This document shows positions 1 through 8,192 of a DNA stretch of 64,000 bases, one piece after another. The DNA is from Flavobacteriales bacterium (GTDB lineage: Bacteria > Bacteroidota > Bacteroidia > Flavobacteriales_F > PHOS-HE28): the NCBI GenBank assembly GCA_016715895.1, contig JADJXH010000004.1, forward strand, positions 992,001 through 1,056,000, in the 5' to 3' direction. A program made the translations under genes and the position numbers. The notes below the pieces were generated by a model, which saw only the letters and a list, made by a program, of their open reading frames with translations, had not been told where the DNA came from and did not search any database. How positions within the stretch are numbered: position 1 is the stretch's first letter; the number at the start of each line of letters is the position of its first letter.

Positions 1-181
1 GCTCGCACAGCCCCTTGTCGCGCTCCATGTTGAAGCTGAGCTGGGTGATGCCGAAGCGGTCGCGCAGGTCCACGAAGGTCATGCCGCCGAGGTCGCGGGC
101 GCGTTGGACCCATCCGGCGAGGGTCACGGTCTTGGTGGCGTCGGTGAGGCGAAGCTCGCCGCAGGTGTGCGTACGGTACAT
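1..181 (-). CDS. aspS: Aspartyl-tRNA synthetase, N-terminal 60 residues (partial, runs off the window)
   Basis: This is the first part of the class II enzyme that charges tRNA-Asp with aspartate in the cytoplasm. The translation begins MYRTHTCGELR, the typical start of bacterial AspRS, and continues into the N-terminal OB-fold that reads the anticodon (VTLAGWVQRARDLGGMTFVD, then LRDRFGITQ). The catalytic domain lies outside the window. The ATG at 179-181 is supported by the conserved N-terminus and by a -7-like TATCTTCG about 19 nt upstream. The gene is divergent from the secreted-protein gene at 303. Family assignment is near certain; only the truncation by the window edge limits it. Confidence 0.95.
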   Translation of the reverse strand, partial: MYRTHTCGELRLTDATKTVTLAGWVQRARDLGGMTFVDLRDRFGITQLSFNMERDKGLCE

Positions 182-200
182 GGGGAAGCGTGGCGGGCCG

Positions 201-208
201 CGAAGATA
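201..208 (-). promoter_or_regulatory. Candidate -7 promoter element of aspS
   Basis: On the minus strand the sequence reads TATCTTCG, close to the Bacteroidetes -7 consensus TAnnTTTG, 19 nt upstream of the aspS ATG. No convincing -33 element was identified. Position relative to a secure start codon is the main support. Confidence 0.4.
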
Positions 209-302
209 CCGGGCCGCGCCGCTCGTGGCGGGGCGAACCGGCCGGCCCTGCCGGGGCAGCGCGGTGCAGCTCCCGGGCCATCTTCGGGGAAAGTCCACGC
301 TC

Positions 303-1064
303 ATGCGCCACCCGGTCCTTGCCGCCGCCGCCCTGGCCCCGGCCCTGTCCCTGGCCTGTTCCTGCTTCGGCCCGCAGACCTTCTGCGAAACCCTGGCACC
401 GCCCTATCCCGAGCCGCAATGGTGGGTGCCGGACAACATCATCCTCGCCGTCAAGGAAGGCAGCGTGGCCTACGGGGCCGATGTCCGGGTGGTGCAGACC
501 TTCAGCGGAGCCCTGGTGCCGGGGGCCGTGGTGCGCGTGTGGGGCGACTGTGGCCTGCTCTGTCGTCACTATGTGGATGGTGTGGCCGATGGGGATACCG
601 TGCTGTGGGCGATCCAGGATTGCGACCTGTCCGGCAACGGTGGTTGCGGCACCAGCCTGGAGTCGCCCACGGACCATCAGCTTTCGATCTGCGGGGTGTA
701 CTGGCTAAGCTATGCGAACGGGGTGGTCTCGGGTCCGTTGCTCACTGAGGGCGCCACCGAGAGCATGACCCTGGCCGAGTTCGACACCTTCGTCGACGGA
801 TGCCTGGCCACGTCGGTGCCTGATCCGGGCGGGTCGGACGAGGCGGAGCTGCTCATCCGCAACGACCGGCTGCATCTGGTCGGTGGGGCGGAGCTGCGCG
901 AAGCGGAGATCACGGCCTGGGACCTCACGGGTCGCGCGCTCTTCAGCATGCCGGTGGGGCCGGGTGAGCGCAGTTGGGCGCTGCCTGCGGGATCGTCCGC
1001 CGTGCTGCTGGTGGAACTGCGCACACCGGACCGCCGCCTGGTGCGGCGGTTGCTGCGGCCGTGA
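303..1064 (+). CDS. Secreted Cys-rich protein with degenerate T9SS C-terminal domain
   Basis: A 253-residue protein of unknown function. The ATG at 303 is chosen because it gives a clean signal peptide (MRHPVLAAAALAPALSLACS); the frame is open further upstream but without signal-like sequence. The mature part starts CSCFGP and has many cysteines (CETL, DCGLLC, DCDLSGNGGC, SICG), suggesting a disulphide-bonded extracellular domain, possibly of netrin-like type, though no family is recognised. The last 80 residues (RNDRLHLVGGAELREAEITA, then DLTGRALF, ending RLVRRLLRP) resemble a T9SS type A sorting domain with a weak PNP region. Export to the cell surface is inferred. The LACS sequence could alternatively be a lipobox. 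Confidence 0.7.
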   Translation: MRHPVLAAAALAPALSLACSCFGPQTFCETLAPPYPEPQWWVPDNIILAVKEGSVAYGADVRVVQTFSGALVPGAVVRVWGDCGLLCRHYVDGVADGDTVLWAIQDCDLSGNGGCGTSLESPTDHQLSICGVYWLSYANGVVSGPLLTEGATESMTLAEFDTFVDGCLATSVPDPGGSDEAELLIRNDRLHLVGGAELREAEITAWDLTGRALFSMPVGPGERSWALPAGSSAVLLVELRTPDRRLVRRLLRP

Positions 1065-1073
1065 GCCGAAGGC

Positions 1074-1958
1074 TCATTCGGCCATCAGGGCGGCGCGGCA
1101 GGAGGCCAGGGCATCCACCACCGCCGGGTCGGACTTCGGAGGCCGCAGGTCGAGGGCTTCGAGCCGCTCGCGGATCAGCCGTCCCACCAAGGCCCGGCTC
1201 TCCCACTGCTCATCGGCGGGGATGATGTACCACGGCGCATGAGGTGCGGCCGTGGCCCCGATGGCCTGTTCGTAGGCGTGCATGTAGGCGTCCCAATGGG
1301 CCCGCTCCGCCACATCGTTCGGGTTGAACTTCCAGTGCTTGGCCGGGTCGTCGATGCGCTCCAGGAAGCGCTTCTTCTGCGCGGCCCGGCTCATGTGCAG
1401 GTAGAACTTCATGATCACCGTGCCGCTCGCGGCCAGCTGCTTCTCCCAAGCGGTGATCGCTTCGCAGCGTGCGCTCCAAAAGGCCTCGTCGATGTCCTTC
1501 ACGCTGCTCACGCCGGGGATGTTCTGCCCCAGGATGAACTGCGGATGCACCCGGGTCACCAGCACCTCCTCGTAGTGGCTGCGGTTGTGGATGCCGATGT
1601 GGCCGCGCTCGGGTACCGCCTGGACATGCCGCCAGAGGAAATCGTGGCTCCGCTCCAGCGAGCTCGGCGCCTTGAAGCTCCACACGCGGACACCCTGCGG
1701 GTTCACGCCGCTCATCACATGCCGGATCGCGGAATCCTTGCCGGCCGCGTCCATCGCCTGGAAGATGAGCAGCAACGCATGGCGCCCCCCGGCGTACAGC
1801 AGTTCCTGAAGGTCGCTGATGCGCTCACGGTCCTTCTCCAACCGCTCCTTCAGCTCCTTTTTGTCCCCCTCCTCGGGCAGGTCCGTCACATGGTCCTTCA
1901 GGCGGAAATGCCCCGGGGTGTCCACCACCAGGCGCGGGTCGTTCAGCAGGTGCTTCAT
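1074..1958 (-). CDS. ppk2: Polyphosphate kinase 2 family protein (polyphosphate:nucleotide phosphotransferase)
   Basis: A 294-residue soluble kinase that transfers phosphate between inorganic polyphosphate and ADP/AMP or GDP. The P-loop is at about residues 65-75 (FQAMDAAGKDSA), followed by the family segments SGVNPQGVRVWSFKAPS and HIGIHNRSHYEEVLVTRVHP (residues about 82-140), and the lid region VIMKFYLHMSRAAQKKRFLE. Length matches single-domain PPK2. Class I versus class III (AMP/ADP use) cannot be decided by eye. The start ATG at 1956-1958 is preceded by TAGCTTCA on the same strand, a plausible -7 element six bases away. It is divergent from the membrane protein at 2024. Family assignment is firm. 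Confidence 0.92.
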   Translation of the reverse strand: MKHLLNDPRLVVDTPGHFRLKDHVTDLPEEGDKKELKERLEKDRERISDLQELLYAGGRHALLLIFQAMDAAGKDSAIRHVMSGVNPQGVRVWSFKAPSSLERSHDFLWRHVQAVPERGHIGIHNRSHYEEVLVTRVHPQFILGQNIPGVSSVKDIDEAFWSARCEAITAWEKQLAASGTVIMKFYLHMSRAAQKKRFLERIDDPAKHWKFNPNDVAERAHWDAYMHAYEQAIGATAAPHAPWYIIPADEQWESRALVGRLIRERLEALDLRPPKSDPAVVDALASCRAALMAE

Positions 1959-1964
1959 GGCCGG

Positions 1965-1972
1965 TGAAGCTA
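1965..1972 (-). promoter_or_regulatory. Candidate -7 element of ppk2, nearly leaderless
   Basis: Minus-strand TAGCTTCA six bases before the ppk2 ATG resembles the TAnnTTTG box. If used, transcription would start at or just before the start codon. Confidence 0.35.
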
Positions 1973-2023
1973 CGCGCGGGGGAATGGGGGGCCGTACGAT
2001 CTTTACGCCGCGATCGCACGGTC

Positions 2024-2407
2024 ATGGTCCCAAGGGTCAATTCTCCGTTCACACGCTTCGCCAAGCGGGTCTCGCTCGTCACTGGCAGGCCGGTCACCTT
2101 CATCCTGGCCATGGTGGTCATCCTGGCCTGGGGCATCACCGGGCCGTTGTTCGGGTTCAGCGACACCTGGCAGCTGGTGATCAACACGGGCACCACCATC
2201 GTCACCTTCCTGATGGTGTTCCTGATCCAGAACACGCAGAACCGCGACACCGAGGCGCTGCAGATCAAGCTGGATGAATTGATCCGCGTCCAACAGGAAG
2301 CGAACAACGCGTTGCTCGATCTGGAGGAGCTGGATGACGATGAGCTGGAGCGGATCCGCGCGATCTATCTGGCCTTGGCCCGGGAGCAACGGGAGCGGGA
2401 TGGATGA
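2024..2407 (+). CDS. Low-affinity iron permease-like small membrane protein
   Basis: A 127-residue protein from ATG 2024; an in-frame ATG at 1964 would add 20 arginine-rich residues of no obvious function. It has two membrane-spanning stretches (about residues 20-40, FILAMVVILAWG; and 50-72, TIVTFLMVFLIQNTQNRD) followed by a charged helical tail (ALQIKLDELI, then LDLEELDDDELERI). The FLMVFLIQNTQNRDT segment and overall layout are typical of the bacterial low-affinity iron permease (fet4-like) family. Actual iron transport by these short bacterial members is not established. The gene is divergent from ppk2 with a very short intergenic space. Confidence 0.8.
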   Translation: MVPRVNSPFTRFAKRVSLVTGRPVTFILAMVVILAWGITGPLFGFSDTWQLVINTGTTIVTFLMVFLIQNTQNRDTEALQIKLDELIRVQQEANNALLDLEELDDDELERIRAIYLALAREQRERDG

Positions 2408-2513
2408 AGGATGAGCGCACCTTCGGACGCCCGTTCGACCTGATCGGTATCGCTCCCGGCTCCGGGCTGCGCACATCCGGTGGGCGGACAGTCCCGGAAG
2501 CGGCTCATGTCCA

Positions 2514-3116
2514 TCAGGCCCCGGCCTTGTACACAGCGAAGATCATGCGCAGCATGCCGAGGTAGTGAGGGATCCGGTCCGCCGGGTCGAAGCCGGAAGC
2601 CACGGCCTCCACCACCCACCCCCGCGAGATGAGGCTGCAACAGGCGACCAGGTGATCCTCCTCCGCCTTGGTGAGCCGGCGCAGTTCGCCGGCGGCGACC
2701 AGAGCGCGGAAGCAAGCACGCAGGTCGTTCATCCGTCGCTCCTGCCGTGCGGCATAGCCCCGGCGCATCCGCGGATCGCGCTCCAGCGCCCGGGTGATGC
2801 TGGTGAGCAGGCAGCGGTAGTGCACATGGTTGGAAAGGAGGGCTTTGAAACGCCGGAAGAACTCCGCCAGCGAGCGCACCTCGCCGTTCGGGTAGATGGC
2901 ATCATTGGCGGCGGCGAGGCCCTGCCCGATCGCCAGAACGATGCGCTCCTTGTCCGGGAAGTAGTAGGTGAGGTGGCCCGGTCGCATGTGCAGGGCCTTC
3001 GCGATCTCCCGCACACCCACGTACTCGATGCCATACCTGTTGAACAGGTCCAGGGCTGTCGACAGGATCCGTTCGCGTTTCTCCTGCCCCTTGGTCGTGA
3101 TCTTGTGTTCCGCCAT
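2514..3116 (-). CDS. TetR-family transcriptional regulator
   Basis: A 200-residue repressor-type regulator from ATG 3114-3116; a TTG at 3128 would add four residues. The N-terminal helix-turn-helix spans about residues 12-58 (RERILSTALDLFNRYG, then VREIAKALHMRPGHLTYYFP), the classic TetR pattern in which a recognition helix ends in YYFxDKE. The C-terminal ligand and dimer domain is not assignable to a ligand class. It is divergent from the cupin gene at 3146, with an inverted repeat between them, so the cupin gene and its own promoter are the likely targets. Family is certain, ligand unknown. Confidence 0.92.
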   Translation of the reverse strand: MAEHKITTKGQEKRERILSTALDLFNRYGIEYVGVREIAKALHMRPGHLTYYFPDKERIVLAIGQGLAAANDAIYPNGEVRSLAEFFRRFKALLSNHVHYRCLLTSITRALERDPRMRRGYAARQERRMNDLRACFRALVAAGELRRLTKAEEDHLVACCSLISRGWVVEAVASGFDPADRIPHYLGMLRMIFAVYKAGA

Positions 3117-3120
3117 ATAT

Positions 3121-3136
3121 TTGGACAACGTCCTAA
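3121..3136. promoter_or_regulatory. Inverted repeat, candidate TetR operator
   Basis: TTGGAC-AAC-GTCCTAA forms a short imperfect palindrome exactly in the gap between the divergent TetR and cupin genes. Position and symmetry fit an operator bound by the adjacent TetR protein. The arms are short, so chance is not excluded. Confidence 0.45.
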
Positions 3137-3145
3137 TGTACGCAC

Positions 3146-3697
3146 ATGAACTACGAACGCCCTCATGTGATCGAAAGCGGGGCGGGTGAGCAGATCACCT
3201 TCGTCCGCATCGAGAAGGACCCGAAAGGGGACAAGCTCATCGTGGAGAACCTCGTGCGGCCTGGGTCCGGTCCGCCGATGCACGTCCACCACCGGCAGGC
3301 GGAATCGCTCACCGTGGTCAGCGGTCGGATCGGCGTGCAGGTGCTGGGCCAGGAGCCGAGCGAGCACGGACCCGGCGAGACCGTGACGTTCGCCGCCGGT
3401 GTGCCCCACAAGTTCTGGGCGGCCGGGAGCGAACCCCTGCGATGCACCGGATGGATCCAGCCGGCCGACAACGTGGAGTACTTCCTCACCGAGCTCTACC
3501 GCAGCACTCGGGAGAACGGCGGCCAGCGGCCCAAGGATTTCGATGGTGCCTACCTGGGCATGCGCTACGCCGGTGAGTTCGACATCCTGGAGGTGCCGGG
3601 CTTCGTGAAGAAGGTGATCTGGCCCCTCACGGTGTTCTTCGGCAGGCTGGCGGGCAAGCACAAGCGCTACGCGGACGCGCCGGAGCCGGTGGTGTGA
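3146..3697 (+). CDS. Cupin-domain protein
   Basis: A 183-residue protein with one cupin barrel at about residues 35-115. The metal-site motif is visible as MHVHHRQAESLTVVSG (His46, His48, Glu53) and the second cupin motif around GETVTFAAGVPHKFWA. The C-terminal third (GFVKKVIWPLTVFFGRLAG) is hydrophobic and may be a membrane-associated helix. Cupins range from small-molecule enzymes to ligand sensors, so the substrate is unknown. It is transcribed divergently from a TetR regulator with a candidate operator between, implying induction by a small molecule. Confidence 0.85.
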   Translation: MNYERPHVIESGAGEQITFVRIEKDPKGDKLIVENLVRPGSGPPMHVHHRQAESLTVVSGRIGVQVLGQEPSEHGPGETVTFAAGVPHKFWAAGSEPLRCTGWIQPADNVEYFLTELYRSTRENGGQRPKDFDGAYLGMRYAGEFDILEVPGFVKKVIWPLTVFFGRLAGKHKRYADAPEPVV

Positions 3698-3753
3698 GAT
3701 ACAGCGAGGATGCTGCAGCGCTATGGTCGGCGCAGTGCAGCGTTTCCGTTCGC

Positions 3754-4341
3754 TCAGCTCCGCTCGAAGGCCTGGTAGGCGTGCACGTCGATGGTGCTGA
3801 AGAAGCTGGCCATCTCCGGCGCCTGACCGAGCACGCCGAGCGCCTGCATGAACACGTTGCGGTCCTTCCAGCCGATCAGTACGGCGCGCACAGGGCCATC
3901 CACCGCTCGTAGCTCCTGCTCGAACACGAAGCCGGGCTGCTGGCGCACAAGCCCGAAGAAGCGCTCGCGTTCGCGGAGGAAGGCTTCCTCTTGTCCATTG
4001 CGCGGGGTGCGGATGGCCACTTCCAGGGCACCTGCGCTGCGCAGATGCTCCGTCAGTGCATCCGTGTCATGGTCGTTCAGTTCCACGGTGGCCTGGGCTT
4101 TCTGGAGAACGCCCTCAGGTAGCGCCTGGTCGAGCGCAGCCGGGGCTCGGCCGACCCATCCGGTAAGGCTCACCACCACAGGCTGGGTGTCCGGTTCGGG
4201 CATGGTGAAGAACGACGCGCCTTGCACCAGGGGCTTCACGTCGGCATGGCTCTTCAATCCGTGCGCAAGCGCCTCCAACGCCTGATCCAGTTGCACCTCG
4301 CGGCCTTGCGCAGCGGTGTGAATCCTGATGTCGATGGTCAT
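3754..4341 (-). CDS. Cytoplasmic protein with two dimeric alpha/beta-barrel (ABM-like) repeats
   Basis: A 195-residue protein without a signal peptide. It appears to contain two related ferredoxin-like halves, residues about 1-95 and 96-195; the second half (VAIRTPRNGQEEAFLRERER, then FVFEQELRAVDG) has the pattern of antibiotic-biosynthesis monooxygenase and stress-responsive A/B-barrel proteins, with a terminal FFSTIDVHAYQAFE. The next gene on the same strand (4351) shows the same architecture and matching phrases (MVK-DGQQESFEQARSAFIQ; YFATFDVVA), so the two are paralogues. No catalytic residues are identified and a function is not assigned. It lies downstream of the paralogue and of an AraC regulator, likely one transcript. 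Confidence 0.65.
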   Translation of the reverse strand: MTIDIRIHTAAQGREVQLDQALEALAHGLKSHADVKPLVQGASFFTMPEPDTQPVVVSLTGWVGRAPAALDQALPEGVLQKAQATVELNDHDTDALTEHLRSAGALEVAIRTPRNGQEEAFLRERERFFGLVRQQPGFVFEQELRAVDGPVRAVLIGWKDRNVFMQALGVLGQAPEMASFFSTIDVHAYQAFERS

Positions 4342-4350
4342 CGCTCCGCA

Positions 4351-5100
4351 CTATTTGATCGACGTGGCGAACTGCGAGGCGACCACATCGAAGGTGGCGA
4401 AGTAGGCCTGCGTCTCGGGCAGCTGCATCAGCGCACCGGCGATGGCATTGAAGGCCTGCTGGTCGCGGTATACCGTCATGCCCACGCTCAAGCGCTCCGT
4501 TTCCGGGCCGCCCACCACGGCGAACTCATAGCTCTCCAGCACGCCATCGCGGCCGTCCAACATGCTCACGAAGGCGTTGCGGGTGCGGTCGAATTCGGCT
4601 TCCTGACCGGCATGCGTGCGGCGCACGGCCACTTCAAGGACCTGTCCTTCGCCACGCATCAGCGTGCCGAGATCGAAGGGCTTGCCCTCGGTCTGTTGCA
4701 GAAAGGCATAGGCCTTCAGGTCCATGGTGGCGGCGAAGGCACCGAAGGCTTGTTGCACCGCCGGCACGGACTGGATCTCACCCACACGCGCCATGGACGG
4801 ATATTGGGTCATCCCGATGAAGACCGGTCGGGGATCCGGCGTGGGCAGGGAATAGAAGGAGGCGAACTCCCGGTCGTTCCGTACGCCATCCTGTTGGGTG
4901 AGGACCTGGATGAAGGCGCTACGGGCCTGTTCAAAGGACTCCTGTTGTCCGTCCTTCACCATACGGACGGCAAGCTCGATGATCGGTTTCTCGTTCATGG
5001 TCGGTGTGGCTGTTGAGCTGGTGGATCTTTCTGGTTCCACGGCGGGGCTGCAGGCGAGGAGGACAGCTGCGGCCAAGCCAGCGATGAGTGGTTGATACAT
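4351..5100 (-). CDS. Putative lipoprotein with two dimeric alpha/beta-barrel repeats
   Basis: A 249-residue protein with a lipoprotein-type signal (MYQPLIAGLAAAVLLACSPA; Cys17) and a Ser/Thr-rich linker before the folded part. Two ABM-like halves follow, residues about 40-140 (IIELAVRMVKDGQQESFEQA) and 150-249 (VLEVAVRRTHAGQEAEFDRT). It is a surface or periplasmic paralogue of the cytoplasmic protein encoded immediately downstream (9-nt gap). An internal ATG after the linker (MNEKPII) could give a cytoplasmic form. No enzymatic activity can be assigned from sequence. Confidence 0.65.
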   Translation of the reverse strand: MYQPLIAGLAAAVLLACSPAVEPERSTSSTATPTMNEKPIIELAVRMVKDGQQESFEQARSAFIQVLTQQDGVRNDREFASFYSLPTPDPRPVFIGMTQYPSMARVGEIQSVPAVQQAFGAFAATMDLKAYAFLQQTEGKPFDLGTLMRGEGQVLEVAVRRTHAGQEAEFDRTRNAFVSMLDGRDGVLESYEFAVVGGPETERLSVGMTVYRDQQAFNAIAGALMQLPETQAYFATFDVVASQFATSIK

Positions 5101-5173
5101 GGCGTTTCCGGTTAGGCCGACAAAGCAAGAGGCGGCCCGATGGTCGCCTCAGGTCGATCCGGAGAAATGCCGG

Positions 5174-6022
5174 TCACTTTGTCGCCTGCGTGCGGTAGGC
5201 GGCGGGGGCCATGCCCATGTGCCGGCGGAACGAGCGGGCGAAATTGCTGGGGTCGGTGTAGCCCAGGCCGAAGGCGATGGTGGCCACATCGGCGTCGGAG
5301 AACAGCAAGGCCCGGCGCGCGTGCAGCATGCGGTGATCCTCGATCAGCTGTTTCGCCGATCGACCGAAGTGCCGTTGCGCCAGTTTGTGCAGATGGCCGC
5401 GACTGATCCCCAGCTCCTCCGCGATGACCTCCACCGTGCGCAGTTCGGTCACTTTATTGGCCAGCAGATAGCGAAGCCGTTGGATCCGCGCGTCGTTGAC
5501 CACACCACCGTCGTGCTTCCCATGCACCGCATGCGCCCGCTGAAGCCGCACCAGCAACAGCTGGAGCGCGGCCCGCAGGAACGCTTCACTGTCCCCCGAA
5601 GGCGTGCGCAGTTCGTCGTGGATCTCCCGCGACAGGCCGGCGCATGCCCGGAACGACCGCTTGCCGGGACGCAAGGCAGGAGCACTGGACAGGTCGTTGA
5701 AGAAGCTGAACTTGTAGGTGAAATGGGCCTCCTCGAACAGGATGTCCAGGAAACCGGCCTCGAAGAAGATCCACGTGGCACGGCCGAACGCGCAGCCGCC
5801 CAGGTCCACCGGCAGGCCGGGGCTGATGGTGATGATCGTGCCGGGACGGACTTTCACCCGATGCTCGCCGATGTGCATGGAGCCATCACCCTTTTCGATG
5901 ACGCCGATCACGTGGAAATCCGGCACCGCCTCCACGATGCTGCCATCGAAGGTGGACATGTCGGCCGAATCGATCAACAACCCGTTGCCGTAGCGGTTGC
6001 GGTCGAACTTCAGTTTGCGCAT
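5174..6022 (-). CDS. AraC-family transcriptional regulator
   Basis: A 282-residue regulator. The N-terminal half (about residues 15-110) is a cupin-like ligand domain (VRPGTIITISPGLPVDLGG). The C-terminal 100 residues contain the two AraC helix-turn-helix motifs, including ELGISRGHLHKLAQRHFG and the signature GLGYTDPSNFARSFRRHMG. It lies upstream of the two ABM-like genes on the same strand and may control them; the 73-nt gap to the lipoprotein gene shows no obvious terminator. The inducer is unknown. Family assignment is secure. Confidence 0.92.
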   Translation of the reverse strand: MRKLKFDRNRYGNGLLIDSADMSTFDGSIVEAVPDFHVIGVIEKGDGSMHIGEHRVKVRPGTIITISPGLPVDLGGCAFGRATWIFFEAGFLDILFEEAHFTYKFSFFNDLSSAPALRPGKRSFRACAGLSREIHDELRTPSGDSEAFLRAALQLLLVRLQRAHAVHGKHDGGVVNDARIQRLRYLLANKVTELRTVEVIAEELGISRGHLHKLAQRHFGRSAKQLIEDHRMLHARRALLFSDADVATIAFGLGYTDPSNFARSFRRHMGMAPAAYRTQATK

Positions 6023-6125
6023 GGAAGATGCAGCGAGCTGCCCAAGGGCAAGTGTAGCTCATTCACGCAGGGCGGACCGTGAGGCACGAATGGCGCCCGT
6101 TGCGGGCGTCCTGTGTATGTGTTCC

Positions 6126-6308
6126 TCACTCGTACGGCGTCCCCCGGTTCTCCTGCTCGCGCTCGATCGCCTCGAACAGGGCCTTGAAGTACCCTTTACC
6201 GAAGCTCTTGGCGCCCTTGCGCTGGATGATCTCGAAGAACATCGTGGGGCGGTCGAGCACCGGCTTGGTGAAGAGCTGCAGCAGGTAGCCCTTGTCGTCA
6301 CGGTCCAT
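6126..6308 (-). pseudogene. Relic of the 3' end of a 4-hydroxyphenylpyruvate dioxygenase gene
   Basis: The frame encodes the last 60 residues of an HPPD (DDKGYLLQLFTKPVLDRPT, then MFFEIIQRKGAKSFGKG), closely matching the C-terminus of the intact hppD at 12429-13574. Protein differences are few (V/M, E/K, N/Y, and PYE replacing the final L) while many third-codon positions differ, so this relic comes from a diverged homologue that was once under selection and is not a recent copy. Homology stops abruptly at about 6308. The Fe ligand glutamate is included but the two histidine ligands are missing, so it cannot be active. Two shorter relics of the same tail occur at 10574 and 12343. Confidence 0.85.
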
Positions 6309-6465
6309 CGATCACCTGGTCGAATGTCGCTTTGTGCAAACTGGCCCAAGGGCCGTCCGGCACACGGATGTCAGAGATGCATATTGACCGGACGCTGACG
6401 TCAAGATGTCCGGGCTGGTTGCTCCGGTTCTCCGCGTCGAAGAGGGCGACGGGTCCAGTTCATTA

Positions 6466-7582
6466 TTGATCCGGCATCGATATAGCGGACGATCGGCACG
6501 ATCTGTGGATCTTGCCGAGGCATGCGCGAGAACGACTCCAGGAAGCTGTCGATGCCCGAGCTCAATGAGCGTCGTAGGCAGGCGGTGCAATGCAGGCTCA
6601 AGGGCATGGGCCTGAAGGAAACGGCCGAACTCTGTGGCATGTCCCGCAACACGGTGAACGAAGCTTGGCAACGGTACAAGGCCGGTGGCTGGAAGGCCAT
6701 TCGTGTGTGGAAGACCGGTCGCCCGGTGGGCAAGGGACGCATCCTGACAAGTGAGCAGGAGAAGGAGACACAACGGCTGATCCGTGACAGAACGCCCGAT
6801 CAGTTGAAAATGCCTTATGCGTTGTGGAACCGGCAAGCGGTGCGCGAGCTGATCGAGCGGCGCTACGACCGCAAGCTGGCCATACGCAGTGTGGGGCTCT
6901 ATCTGGAGCGCTGGGGATTTACGCCGCAGAAGCCACTGCGCAAGGCCTACGAGCAGCGACCGGAGGCGGTGCGCAAGTGGCTGCACGAGGATTATCCGGC
7001 CATCCGTGCACGTGCCAAGGCTGAAGGTGCCGTGATCCACTGGGGCGATGAGACCGGTCTGCGCAGTGATGACGTTCGCGGGCGCAGCTACTCCCTGCGA
7101 GGCCACACTCCCGTGGTCAGGGTGAACCACAACCGCCACGGCTGTTCGGTGATCTCCACGGTGACCAATCGCGGGGAAATGCGCTGGATGGTCTTCAAGG
7201 GCGCACTGAACAGCAGCATCCTGATCGGCTTTCTGAGAAGACTGGTCAAGGATAGCGACAACAAGGTGTTCCCTGATCTTGGACAACCTCAGGGTCCACC
7301 ACAGCAAGCCGGTCAAGGAATGGCTCGAGGAGCATCTGGAGAGCATCGAGGTCTTCCACCTGCCGAGTTATTCGCCCGAACTCAACCCGGTGGAAGTAGC
7401 GAACGCAGCGCTGAAGGATGCCGTCACCAAGCACGCTCCAGCACGCAAGAAGGGGCAGCTTGAACTCTTCACATCACGCTTCCTGCGTTCCCTCCAGCGA
7501 CACCCCAAGCGCATCATCGCACTGTTCCAGAAAGACACCGTTCGTTACGCAGCCTGAGTCCAGATCATGAATGCCGGATCAA
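6466..7582 (+). mobile_element. IS630-family insertion sequence, 1117 bp
   Basis: Ends are defined by inverted repeats sharing TTGATCCGGCAT at both tips (6466 onward, and the reverse complement ending at 7582), with weaker matches inward (GGAC). It is flanked by TA at 6464-6465 and 7583-7584, the dinucleotide target duplication typical of IS630/Tc1-mariner elements. One transposase is encoded. The element marks the abrupt end of an M43 peptidase fragment to its right and adjoins unrelated sequence on its left, so a deletion or rearrangement followed or accompanied insertion. Confidence 0.9.
6522..7557 (+). CDS. IS630-family transposase, split over two frames
   Basis: A DDE transposase of about 345 residues. 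The N-terminal helix-turn-helix reads GLKETAELCGMSRNTVNEAW (about residues 30-49). The first catalytic Asp is in VIHWGDETGLRSDD, the second in LILDNLRVHHS, and the Glu in LPSYSPELNPVEVANAALK. The frame changes by +1 near 7271-7273: the first frame runs to KVF and then loses homology, while LILDNLRVHHS and the rest lie in the next frame after one extra C in TTCCCTG. Some IS630 elements use programmed frameshifting, but no strong slippery signal other than CCC is visible, so a disabling insertion or sequencing error is equally possible. Confidence 0.85.
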
Positions 7583-7962
7583 TAGAATGAACCTGCCACC
7601 TTGCGGAAGCTCTTGTTCAACTCCTTGATCGCCGTGCGCACCTGGTCATCGGTCAGGTCCATCTCAGCGTTGCCATCATCCATGATGTGGAACACCACCG
7701 GCACCTTGTAGGTGGTCAGGTCCCGGTCGTGCACCTGGGGGGCATGTGCGGCTAACTCATCGAATTCGTTCACGCGCTGGTTGTAGCCGGCATCGGTGCG
7801 CATCAGCCGCCGGTGCATCTCATCGAATCCACAGGAGTGTTGCCCCGTGTTCGACAGGATCGTCTGACCAGACTGGCCGGAAGCCCAATTGCCGCTACAC
7901 GCGAAAGCGAAGAGCAGTGTGCACTTGACAGCGGTGCGACGAATGATGGAAGAAGACCTCAT
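7583..7962 (-). pseudogene. N-terminal fragment of an M43-type (pappalysin-like) metallopeptidase, cut by the IS
   Basis: About 126 residues: a signal peptide (MRSSSIIRRTAVKCTLLFAF, then ACSGNWASGQ) and a propeptide-like segment (HRRLMRTDAGYNQRVNEF) ending with VPVVFHIMDDGNAEMDLTDD, the region that precedes the catalytic core in M43 peptidases. The same layout (VLPVVFHIIHNNGPENISDA) is seen in the intact M43 protein at 33757-35859. The fragment stops exactly at the IS630 boundary, and no continuation (HExxH core or sorting domain) is present on the other side. It cannot be a functional peptidase. Confidence 0.8.
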
Positions 7963-8192
7963 GACTGCGGGGTAAGGTTGGGGCAGGTGCTTAAAGGGAT
8001 GGCCGCGTTTCGGACCACGGATAGACCCTGCGAAACTCGGCCCCCCTACCCGACCGGCTATGCGTAGAAATACCTGTTTTGAGCCGGATCATGGGATACA
8101 GGCCTGATCGGAGCGGGAACACGAACGGCCCCCGGAGGAGCCGCACGCACGCTTCGACGGGCCTTACCCGTTCACCCGATGAAGCCGTTCGC

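Noticed and set aside
6126..6308. Considered as a complete small gene related to HPPD
   Set aside because: It begins abruptly inside a conserved domain, lacks both iron-binding histidines and has no promoter; a relic is the better reading.
6309..6465. Looked for the missing part of the M43 peptidase on the left of the IS
   Set aside because: None of the minus-strand frames gives peptidase-like sequence, so the rest of that gene is gone from this locus.
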